Shown piece by piece: positions 44,280 to 51,933 of a stretch of 62,947 bases of DNA. The DNA lies in the NCBI GenBank assembly GCA_945881835.1, contig CAMCVP010000005.1, positions 1 through 62,947 on the forward strand, written 5' to 3'. The DNA comes from Chryseobacterium gleum. GTDB lineage: Bacteria > Bacteroidota > Bacteroidia > Flavobacteriales_D > Sanyastnellaceae. The position numbers and the translations under genes are program-made. The notes beneath the pieces are model-generated. The model was not told where the DNA came from. It made no database searches and saw only the letters and a program-made list of their open reading frames with translations. Position 1 is the first letter of the stretch, and every line of letters starts with the position of its first letter.

Positions 44280-44939
44280 CTAATTAGATTTCATTATCCT
44301 TTTTCCAAATTCATCAAGGTGAAACAATTCAGCCCAGCCGTATGGATTAAAACTCAATCGCACCACAAAGTTGGGTGAAGTTAAGCGTTGATCTATTGAA
44401 TTGTTGTTCTTGAGCATAATTCTATAGCCGAAACCAGCACCTACTTCAAACAAGTTTGCAATGTCGTAACTGAAACTCATGGCGGGCTCATACAAAACAA
44501 AGCTACCTTCATTTAGTTTGATACGATTACCATCAAAATCTGAATACTTCAGAAAACTCTTTCCAAATCCCAATTGAATCGGTAGTGTTCCTTTCCAATG
44601 ACCCTTTTTAAAGAAATCTAACTCCGCATAAGGCCCGAAATATCGCAATTCAAACTCGCTCAATTTCGAGTAGCCATCTACATTTACGGTTTTATAAACC
44701 CCATTCGACAACCAATTGTAGCCAAAACCCAGCACTAAAGTTTCATTGAATTCGGCACCCGCTTTCAACGCTTGGGTATTGAAGGTTCGCCCTCCTACAA
44801 AGGTTCCCCAAGTATCCCACTTGGCTGTTACTGAAGGCTTACCTTCAAACACCCCCTTAAATGAATCACGAAGATTCACAGGTTGCGCCTGTGTGAATAG
44901 CGCTACGGCACAAAAGAGTATAGCAAAAAAAATCCGCAT
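44280..44939 (-). CDS. Small exported outer-membrane-like beta protein, unknown function
   Basis: I do not recognise a named family. The ATG at 44939 gives a signal peptide (MRIFFAILFCAVALFTQAQP); other starts further up fall in the ctaD terminator region. The mature part alternates polar and hydrophobic residues with aromatic ends (LVLGFGYNWLSNGVYKTV, ELRYFGPYAELDFFKKG, VVRLSFNPYGWAELF), as in small outer-membrane barrels. The start codon lies inside the terminator hairpin of ctaD, so its expression may depend on readthrough or hairpin opening. It may be a barrel of about 8 strands; function is open. Confidence 0.6.
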   Translation of the reverse strand: MRIFFAILFCAVALFTQAQPVNLRDSFKGVFEGKPSVTAKWDTWGTFVGGRTFNTQALKAGAEFNETLVLGFGYNWLSNGVYKTVNVDGYSKLSEFELRYFGPYAELDFFKKGHWKGTLPIQLGFGKSFLKYSDFDGNRIKLNEGSFVLYEPAMSFSYDIANLFEVGAGFGYRIMLKNNNSIDQRLTSPNFVVRLSFNPYGWAELFHLDEFGKRIMKSN

Positions 44940-44958
44940 CGTTCTAAGATACGGATTT
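44925..44958 (-). terminator. Intrinsic terminator after ctaD, overlapping the next gene's start
   Basis: On the minus strand an 11-bp stem (44948-44958 with 44930-44940, one G-U pair, seven-base loop) is followed by a run of eight U. The stem holds the ATG at 44939 of the next gene, and the U-run encodes two phenylalanines of its signal peptide. Confidence 0.8.
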
Positions 44959-44980
44959 TTAGTCTTATTGAAGTCGTTCA

Positions 44981-46768
44981 TTAATGAGCGTGTTCTCCAG
45001 GTTTCATTGGAACAACCTGAGGAACGAAATCCTCTTCGTGTTCTGGATTAGAATAATCGTAAGCCCAACGGTGAACTTCAGGAAGTGCACCTGGCCAGTT
45101 TCCGTGAACGTGTTGAACTGGAGTCGTCCATTCCAACGTGTTCGACTGCCAAGGGTTTTGAGAAGCCTTCTGTCCGTAGAAAATACTGTGGAAGAAGTTC
45201 ACCAAGAATAAGATTTGAGCCGCGCCACCCACGATAGCGAAAATACTGATATATGGATTCAAATCCATAACCCAATCTAAGAATTCAAATTCAGAGAAGC
45301 TGTAGTAACGACGGGGTGCCCCTGCCATACCAATGAAGTGCATTGGGAAGAATACTCCGAATCCGCAAACCAAGGTTAACCAGAAGTGAGCGTATCCCAA
45401 TTTCGTATTCAACATTCTTCCGTACATCTTAGGGAACCAGTGGTAAACACCGGCCAACATACCGAAGATTGCAGACATACCCATTACAATGTGGAAGTGG
45501 GCTACAACGAAGTAGGTATCGTGAACGTTCACATCTAACGCTGAGTCAGCTAAGATGATACCGGTTAGACCACCTGTAACGAATGTACTTACCAAACCAA
45601 CACTGAACAACATTGCTGGAGTGAAACGTACGTTTCCTTGCCACAACGTGGTAATGTAGTTGAAGGCTTTAACCGCTGAAGGAATAGCAATCAACAAGGT
45701 AGTAAATACGAATACAGATCCTAGGAATGGGTTCATACCTGTGATGTACATGTGGTGACCCCAAACAATGAACGATAAGAATCCGATTGCCAAGATAGAA
45801 CCAATCATTGCCTTGTATCCGAAGATTGGCTTTCTTGAGTTGGTAGAAATAACTTCTGAAGAAATACCTAATGCCGGCAACAATACGATGTATACCTCTG
45901 GGTGTCCTAGGAACCAGAATAAGTGTTGGAACAACAACGGTGATCCACCTGTAACGTCTAATGCTTCACCTTGAATGTAGATGTCAGACAAGTAGAACGC
46001 TGTACCCATACTTCTGTCCATCAAAAGAAGAACAACCGCAGAAACCAATACAGGGAAAGAAAGAATGCCTAAGATAGCAGTAACGAATAAAGCCCATACT
46101 GTAAGAGGAAGACGAGTCATCTTCATTCCTTTTGTACGAAGGTTAATAATGGTTACCACGTAGTTCAAACCACCTAAAAGTGAAGACGCTACGAACAATA
46201 CCATAGAGATTAACCAGAGAGTCATTCCCATTCCTGATCCAGGCATTGCTTGTGGCAATGCAGAAAGTGGTGGGTAGATTGTCCATCCGCCTGAAGCCGC
46301 TCCGCCTTCTACAAACAATGAAGCCAACATGATAACGCTAGAAACAGCGAAGAACCAGTAAGACAACATGTTCAAGAAACCTGAAGCCATATCACGTGCT
46401 CCAATTTGAAGTGGAATAAGTAGGTTCGCAAACGTTCCTGATAATCCTCCAGTTAATACGAAGAATACCATGATTGTTCCGTGAATCGTTACCATAGCTA
46501 GGTAAGCGTTACGGTCTAAGATTCCATCTGGTGCCCACTTGTCACCAAGAAATGCATTTAAAATCTGAAACTTCTCTCCTGGCCATCCCAATTGAAGACG
46601 GAAGAAGATCGATAACATAACAGCCACGATTCCCATTACAATTGCTGTAATTAAGAATTGCTTCGAAATCATTTTGTGGTCCATAGAGAACACATACTTC
46701 GAAATGAAGCTCTCTTTGTGGTGGTGATGACCGTGGTCTTGTGCGTGCATATTGTCAGTTGCTTCCAT
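44981..46768 (-). CDS. ctaD: Cytochrome c oxidase subunit I (A-type)
   Basis: This is the catalytic proton-pumping subunit. A low-spin heme ligand is H96 (VTIHGTIMVF). GHPEVYIVLLPALGI holds the CuB histidine and its cross-linked tyrosine, GHHMY the other CuB pair, and VVAHFHIVMGMS the heme ligands. The tyrosine in HPEVY places it with A-type enzymes. It has about 12 to 13 helices and 595 residues. The first residues are His-rich (GHHHHK), usual here. It lies 13 bases after ctaC and shares a transcript with the act genes. Subunits III and IV are not seen. Confidence 0.97.
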   Translation of the reverse strand: MEATDNMHAQDHGHHHHKESFISKYVFSMDHKMISKQFLITAIVMGIVAVMLSIFFRLQLGWPGEKFQILNAFLGDKWAPDGILDRNAYLAMVTIHGTIMVFFVLTGGLSGTFANLLIPLQIGARDMASGFLNMLSYWFFAVSSVIMLASLFVEGGAASGGWTIYPPLSALPQAMPGSGMGMTLWLISMVLFVASSLLGGLNYVVTIINLRTKGMKMTRLPLTVWALFVTAILGILSFPVLVSAVVLLLMDRSMGTAFYLSDIYIQGEALDVTGGSPLLFQHLFWFLGHPEVYIVLLPALGISSEVISTNSRKPIFGYKAMIGSILAIGFLSFIVWGHHMYITGMNPFLGSVFVFTTLLIAIPSAVKAFNYITTLWQGNVRFTPAMLFSVGLVSTFVTGGLTGIILADSALDVNVHDTYFVVAHFHIVMGMSAIFGMLAGVYHWFPKMYGRMLNTKLGYAHFWLTLVCGFGVFFPMHFIGMAGAPRRYYSFSEFEFLDWVMDLNPYISIFAIVGGAAQILFLVNFFHSIFYGQKASQNPWQSNTLEWTTPVQHVHGNWPGALPEVHRWAYDYSNPEHEEDFVPQVVPMKPGEHAH

Positions 46769-46781
46769 GATTATCTCTTAT

Positions 46782-48017
46782 TTATTTGCCGCCCATTGCT
46801 GTGGCTACAGTGTCTTTTTTAGGTTCGTTTGCCAATGTTGTATCAGCTGCTTCTTTCATTTCAGGAGCTTTGAACATTTTTTGTTTTGCAACCCAAGCGT
46901 TGTAATCAGCTTCGCTTTCAACAACTACTTTCATTTGCATATTGAAGTGCGCTGCACCACAAACTTTGTTACATAGTAGAATGTAATTAAAACCGTCATT
47001 GCCGGTTATCTTACGCATCTCTTCTGTGGTTACAGTAGGAGTCATTTTCATGCGCGTTGCAACACCTGGAACAGAATTCATTTGAGATCTGAAGTGAGGC
47101 ATGTATGCAGAGTGAATTACATCTTGTGAACGGAAAATTATTTCAATCTCCTTGTTCACAGGAATGTGCATTTCACCCTTCACCAAACGGTCATCGTTAC
47201 CAGCTTCCCATGTGCTCAACCCGTTCACGCTGTTTTCATCTAAGTCAGAGATACGCTGCTTGTGACGCTTCAAACGACTTACTTTGTCTTCCAATGTTGC
47301 TACATAACTTTCAGGAAGTAATGGCATCATTTTGTTCTCTTCCAATTGGTGCTCAACGTTTTCAATTTGGGCGTCCAACTCGTCCATCTTCGCACGAATT
47401 CCCTCTGGCGTAACAAGTCCTAATGGATTTGAAGTACTTATTAAATTATAACTTACTGAACCGAAAGTTTTGTTTTCCCCTGGATATCTTGCAGTCCAAT
47501 CGAACTGCCTACTGTACAATTCAATCTGAATCGCATCAGCCGAAGCTGGCCCCGTAATTTTGTTCCAAGTAATCAATCCATAAACAATAACGAATGCTAA
47601 TAACACACCTGGAACTAAAGTCCAAACCATTTCCAAACGATTGTCGTGAGCAAAAAACTTCGCTTTTCTTCCTTTTTTGAACTGATACTTCCAAGCAAAA
47701 AAGAAAAGGAAAAAATTAACAATGAAAAAAGACACCGTTACCATCCAAATATTGACGTTCATTAATGCGTCTACATCTGCGCCATGCTCAGAGGCAGCCA
47801 CAGGAAGGTAGTCACCGTAGCGCACATATAGAAAGACAACTCCAATGAAAAATAAAAACATCCAAACCAACATTAGGTTGGCGTTCAATTTATTGTCGGC
47901 CGCAGAGATCTCCTCCTCCTTGTTCTTTCTTAACGAACGGCTCAATTCATATACTTTTGTTAATTGCGCTATGGCAATAATTGCAAGTATTATAACTAAA
48001 AGAATTAGTAGTTTCAT
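46782..48017 (-). CDS. ctaC: Cytochrome c oxidase subunit II
   Basis: This subunit binds CuA and takes electrons from cytochrome c. The CuA site is complete at C349, C353, H357 and M360 (CNKVCGAAHFNM), plus the earlier His of VIHSAYMPHF. About four hydrophobic helices occur in the first 150 residues, more than the two of the classical form, as in other Flavobacteriia. A long coiled-coil-like insert (about residues 196-268; AKMDELDAQIENVEHQL) separates the membrane part from the CuA domain. It has no fused cytochrome c domain. It lies 28 bases after actF and 13 before ctaD. Confidence 0.94.
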   Translation of the reverse strand: MKLLILLVIILAIIAIAQLTKVYELSRSLRKNKEEEISAADNKLNANLMLVWMFLFFIGVVFLYVRYGDYLPVAASEHGADVDALMNVNIWMVTVSFFIVNFFLFFFAWKYQFKKGRKAKFFAHDNRLEMVWTLVPGVLLAFVIVYGLITWNKITGPASADAIQIELYSRQFDWTARYPGENKTFGSVSYNLISTSNPLGLVTPEGIRAKMDELDAQIENVEHQLEENKMMPLLPESYVATLEDKVSRLKRHKQRISDLDENSVNGLSTWEAGNDDRLVKGEMHIPVNKEIEIIFRSQDVIHSAYMPHFRSQMNSVPGVATRMKMTPTVTTEEMRKITGNDGFNYILLCNKVCGAAHFNMQMKVVVESEADYNAWVAKQKMFKAPEMKEAADTTLANEPKKDTVATAMGGK

Positions 48018-48045
48018 TTTGACTATCTTTTTTTCTTAGATTCGA

Positions 48046-49287
48046 TTAAATATGATGATTTTCGCTTTCTTGTAGGAAAGGATGGTTCTTTGGAATAAGA
48101 GGAGCCTTCGTTAATGTGGTCAATACCACACGTAAGAAGAGACCTAAAAATCCAAGTAACATTCCGATCTCAAACCACCATCCGAAATTTACATGGTGTC
48201 CTTCACCAAATCCCCACAACAAATGCCCGTGAATGGTTCCAGGAATAACCGCTAAATATAAATCTGCAAAGTGTCCAATAAGAATAATAATCCCTACTCT
48301 CCACAAGTACTTGGTATTTCGCTTAGCATCACGTGCCAACAAAGTGTAGAACGGTATTACAAAATTCACAGCAAAGATTGTCCACATCAAGATCATGTAA
48401 TGTTCGTAACGCTCTTTGAAATATGTGATTTCCTCTGGGATGTTTGAATACCAAATCAACATATACTGACAGAACCACAAGTAGCTCCACAACATTGAAA
48501 TAGCAAACATCCACTTACCCAAATCATGAATATGTGACTGATTCATCATCGCATAATAACCTTTGTTGCGCAACCAAATCAAAATTAGAGTTGCCATAGT
48601 CATTGCAGTCACCCACATTCCAGAAAAAATATACCATCCGTACATTGTGCTATACCAGTGTGTGTCAATAGACATCAACCAATCCCAAGCCAAGGTAGAA
48701 GAGAACACAGCAAACAACACTAAGAAGGTTGCACCTTTCTTGTACATCTTAAAGTGAATCTCAGTTCCTCCTACGGCATCTTCTTGAATAGACCACTTCC
48801 GGAAATAACGTGAAAATCCGATGAACACTGCACCGTATATCAAAACACGTAACCAGAAGAACCAAGGTGTGAAGTAAGCTTGCTTACCAGCGATTATTTC
48901 ATCATAATTCTCACTTGCAGGATCGTAAACCGAAGAGTCCATCCAATGGTACAAGTGATGACCGTGGAACTGACCCACCAACAGAACCAAAACTATAACA
49001 GCCAGTCCGTATGGAATGTAAGAGAATATCGCTTCAAACAATCGCTTCAACAAGGCTGACCAAGCTACCTCGGCTGCGTATTGTAACGAATAGAAGAAAA
49101 GAACTCCCAATGCTATTGCAAAGAAGAAGAATCCGCTAATCAATAACATCGCCCACCAATATTGGTGATGATCTGTTTTATCAGCAAACCATCCTAGTAA
49201 AGCCGAAACTCCACCAATGGCCATCAATGCCGTCGTCCACAATTTAGTTTGTGACGGAAATTGGAATTGTAATTTATCCTGTGACAT
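48046..49287 (-). CDS. actF: Alternative complex III subunit F (quinol-binding membrane subunit)
   Basis: This polytopic membrane protein with about 10 helices belongs to the NrfD-like quinone-binding group, as seen in ActF of alternative complex III. FFFAIALGVLFFYSLQYAAEVAW near residue 55 and LWSYLWFCQYMLIWYSNIPEE near 280, read in parts, fit. It accepts menaquinol electrons together with ActC. It is 413 residues and sits between actE and ctaC in the expected order of the operon. Confidence 0.9.
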   Translation of the reverse strand: MSQDKLQFQFPSQTKLWTTALMAIGGVSALLGWFADKTDHHQYWWAMLLISGFFFFAIALGVLFFYSLQYAAEVAWSALLKRLFEAIFSYIPYGLAVIVLVLLVGQFHGHHLYHWMDSSVYDPASENYDEIIAGKQAYFTPWFFWLRVLIYGAVFIGFSRYFRKWSIQEDAVGGTEIHFKMYKKGATFLVLFAVFSSTLAWDWLMSIDTHWYSTMYGWYIFSGMWVTAMTMATLILIWLRNKGYYAMMNQSHIHDLGKWMFAISMLWSYLWFCQYMLIWYSNIPEEITYFKERYEHYMILMWTIFAVNFVIPFYTLLARDAKRNTKYLWRVGIIILIGHFADLYLAVIPGTIHGHLLWGFGEGHHVNFGWWFEIGMLLGFLGLFLRVVLTTLTKAPLIPKNHPFLQESENHHI

Positions 49288-49306
49288 ACGTTATTCCTTC
49301 TAGTTC

Positions 49307-49999
49307 TTATTTGTTTGTTGAATCTGCTGCTGCTTCCGCAGAGGCAACCTTTAACATTCCCTTCGCATCAAATTCTGGAGAAGCATTGCCTTGTTGAAGA
49401 CACTTCACCCACTCCAAAATCTGCCAACGCTCTTTTTGATTCAATTGAGAAGCATGTGATCCCATCAATCCCTTTCCGTATTGAAGAGTGTGGTACATCT
49501 TCCCTTCTTCTAATTCCTTCAACTTTGTTGCGTAATCAGGAATACCAGCTATTAATCCATTTTTAGAAATGGCTCCGTCTCCGTGACCTTCTTTACCATG
49601 ACAATGTTGACAGAAAATCATGTATAAACGCTTTCCTTCTTCAATGTTCACCTTACTAGCCAAAAGAGGTGAATGTATTTCACGCGCAGCTCTTGAATAG
49701 CCCGTTGTGTCATTTGGCAATGCATATGGCATTCCATACATTGCGTCTTCTCCCGCATAGGCAATACTACCTTTTGCTGGAACACGCGACAACACAGCTT
49801 GAACTCCCGCTTCGTCCTTCTGACTCTGCGTCCAATCCATGTGTTTGTTTGATCCGTAATCTACGTATGCTTCCAAAGCTGGAGAGCGGTACATATCTGG
49901 CATGTATTCCACACCAGGTGAATTCGTGTCTACACCACAAGAAGCAAATGCAATTGCTACTGTGATAGCCGAAAATGTGTTTAATAGGGGACGCTTCAT
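49307..49999 (-). CDS. actE: Alternative complex III subunit E (monoheme cytochrome c lipoprotein)
   Basis: A lipoprotein signal peptide ends at C21 (FASC). One heme site is C130-Q-H-C133-H134. The pattern YMPDMYRSPALEAY near residue 32 is typical of ActE of this phylum. It carries electrons in the periplasmic head of complex III toward the oxidase. It has 230 residues and lies 19 bases before actF. The heme methionine ligand is probably in the late stretch YGKGLMGSHASQL. Confidence 0.92.
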   Translation of the reverse strand: MKRPLLNTFSAITVAIAFASCGVDTNSPGVEYMPDMYRSPALEAYVDYGSNKHMDWTQSQKDEAGVQAVLSRVPAKGSIAYAGEDAMYGMPYALPNDTTGYSRAAREIHSPLLASKVNIEEGKRLYMIFCQHCHGKEGHGDGAISKNGLIAGIPDYATKLKELEEGKMYHTLQYGKGLMGSHASQLNQKERWQILEWVKCLQQGNASPEFDAKGMLKVASAEAAADSTNK

Positions 50000-50000
50000 C

Positions 50001-50534
50001 TTAACAGTCCTTTATGCTTAATTCAAAAACTTCAGTTGCACGTATTTTTTCCTCCAAATCAGTTACCGAGAATGCGTGATTATCTTCAGTAACAATTTCC
50101 ATTACAAACTTATCGTCTGTAGTTCTTGGATCAGGATTAGATGCTGGCATTCCAGGAAGTGTTCCGTTGCGCAACAAGTATGTCAATGCCATACCGTGAG
50201 CCGCACAGAATACCGAAAATTCAAAAATTACAGGAACAAACGCCGGAGCATTTTCGATCCATGTGAAGCTTGGTTTTCCACCGATGTTCATAGGCCAATC
50301 GTGAATCATGAAGTACCATGTCCCTAAAATTGCCAATAATGTTCCGGTTGTTGCATACATAAACGATGCAATTGCTAAGCGCGTGCGCTTAACTCCAATG
50401 ATAGGATCTAATCCGTGCACAGGGAAAGGAGAAAACACATCTTTCACCTGTATTCCTTGCTTTACCAACGCCGTAGCTGCATCAAGCAACTTCTGGTCGT
50501 CGTCGTACATCACGTGAAATACTTTATTTGCCAT
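50001..50534 (-). CDS. actD: Alternative complex III subunit D (DUF3341)
   Basis: This small membrane protein has an N-terminal soluble part and two helices (near residues 57-77 and 97-117). It matches DUF3341, the ActD family. Landmarks are the DVFSPFPVHGLDPIIG start and the helix-linking loop with GGKPSFTWIENAPAFVPVIFE, read in parts. It has no cofactor and acts as a structural subunit. It is 177 residues and lies one base after actE in the gene order. Confidence 0.92.
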   Translation of the reverse strand: MANKVFHVMYDDDQKLLDAATALVKQGIQVKDVFSPFPVHGLDPIIGVKRTRLAIASFMYATTGTLLAILGTWYFMIHDWPMNIGGKPSFTWIENAPAFVPVIFEFSVFCAAHGMALTYLLRNGTLPGMPASNPDPRTTDDKFVMEIVTEDNHAFSVTDLEEKIRATEVFELSIKDC

Positions 50535-50553
50535 TGCCTTAATCGTTCAGTTT

Positions 50554-51930
50554 TTAATGTTTGTCTGAGTTCTTGTAGCTTTCGCCAGAAACTTTTAAGA
50601 TTGTCTTCAATTCATTCAAAGCCAATACAGGGAAGTAACGTGCGAACAATAAGAACAAGGTGAAGAATATTCCGATTGTTCCAACGAACATTCCGATATC
50701 TGTAACACTTGGGTGGAACTCACCCCATGCTCCTGGCGTGTAGTCACGGTGAATAGAAGTCACGATGATTACAAAACGCTCGAACCACATACCAATGTTC
50801 ACGACAATTGACAACAAGAAAGTTGCTGTTAAACTTGTTCTAATCTTCTTGAACCAAAACAATTGCGGAGAGATTACATTACATGTCATCATCATCCAAT
50901 ATGCCCAACTGTATGGACCAGAGAAACGGTTGATGAACGCGTATGATTCATATTCAACACCACTGTACCAAGAGATGAATAACTCTGTCAAGTAAGCCAC
51001 ACCTACAATAGATCCGGTTACAATGATTACAATGTTCATGTACTCAATGTGAGCCATGTTAATGTATGCTTCAAGACGCATGGTCTTTCTCATGATCAAC
51101 AACAGAGTCAATACCATTGCGAATCCTGAGAATACCGCTCCAGATACGAAATATGGAGGGAAGATGGTTGCGTGCCATCCTGGGATGATCGATGTCGCGA
51201 AGTCCATTGATACAATTGAGTGAACCGAGAATACAAGTGGGGTAGCAATACCTGCAAGAACCAAAGATACTTCTTCGAAACGCGTCCAGTGCTTTGCACG
51301 TCCAGACCATCCGAAAGCAAGAATTCCATATATCTTCTTAGCACGTGGCTTAACCATGCGATCACGAATGGTCGCGAAATCAGGAATCAAACCGATGTAC
51401 CAGAACACCAACGACACAGAGAAATAAGTAGAGATCGCAAATACGTCCCACATCAACGCTGAATTGAAGTTCGGCCAAAGAGAACCGAATTGGTTTGGCA
51501 ATGGTAAAGTCCAGTATGCTTGCCATACACGTCCCATGTGAAACACAGGGAAGAGAGCAGCCATAATTACCGCGAAGATTGTCATTGCCTCAGCAGAACG
51601 GTTAATCGCCATTCTCCAACGTTGACGGAAAAGTAACAATACCGCAGAAATCAACGTTCCTGCGTGACCAATACCAACCCACCATACGAAGTTGGTGATA
51701 TCCCATGACCAACCAACGGTCTTGTTCAATCCCCACGCTCCAATACCGGTACCAACAAGGTACATAATTGAGGCTATACCATATAATGCAATGATTGCAG
51801 CAATGGTAATAGCAATTTTCCACTGACGTGGAGCTTTGCCTTCAATTGGACCAACAACATCATTTGTGATATCATGGTAAGTCTTGTGTCCAAGAATAAG
51901 GGGTTTGCGAATAGCTGCTTCTTTTATCAT
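50554..51930 (-). CDS. actC: Alternative complex III subunit C (NrfD-family quinone-binding subunit)
   Basis: This large membrane subunit has about ten helices of the NrfD type and works with ActF and ActB. WWVGIGHAGTLISAVLLLFRQRWR, read in parts, includes the conserved quinone-site His, and FSVHSIVSMDFATSIIPGWHATIFPPYFV is the family signature. The mature length of 458 is normal. It starts only 3 bases after the actB stop. Its role is to feed menaquinol electrons to the iron-sulfur and heme head. Confidence 0.94.
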   Translation of the reverse strand: MIKEAAIRKPLILGHKTYHDITNDVVGPIEGKAPRQWKIAITIAAIIALYGIASIMYLVGTGIGAWGLNKTVGWSWDITNFVWWVGIGHAGTLISAVLLLFRQRWRMAINRSAEAMTIFAVIMAALFPVFHMGRVWQAYWTLPLPNQFGSLWPNFNSALMWDVFAISTYFSVSLVFWYIGLIPDFATIRDRMVKPRAKKIYGILAFGWSGRAKHWTRFEEVSLVLAGIATPLVFSVHSIVSMDFATSIIPGWHATIFPPYFVSGAVFSGFAMVLTLLLIMRKTMRLEAYINMAHIEYMNIVIIVTGSIVGVAYLTELFISWYSGVEYESYAFINRFSGPYSWAYWMMMTCNVISPQLFWFKKIRTSLTATFLLSIVVNIGMWFERFVIIVTSIHRDYTPGAWGEFHPSVTDIGMFVGTIGIFFTLFLLFARYFPVLALNELKTILKVSGESYKNSDKH

Positions 51931-51933
51931 GGC

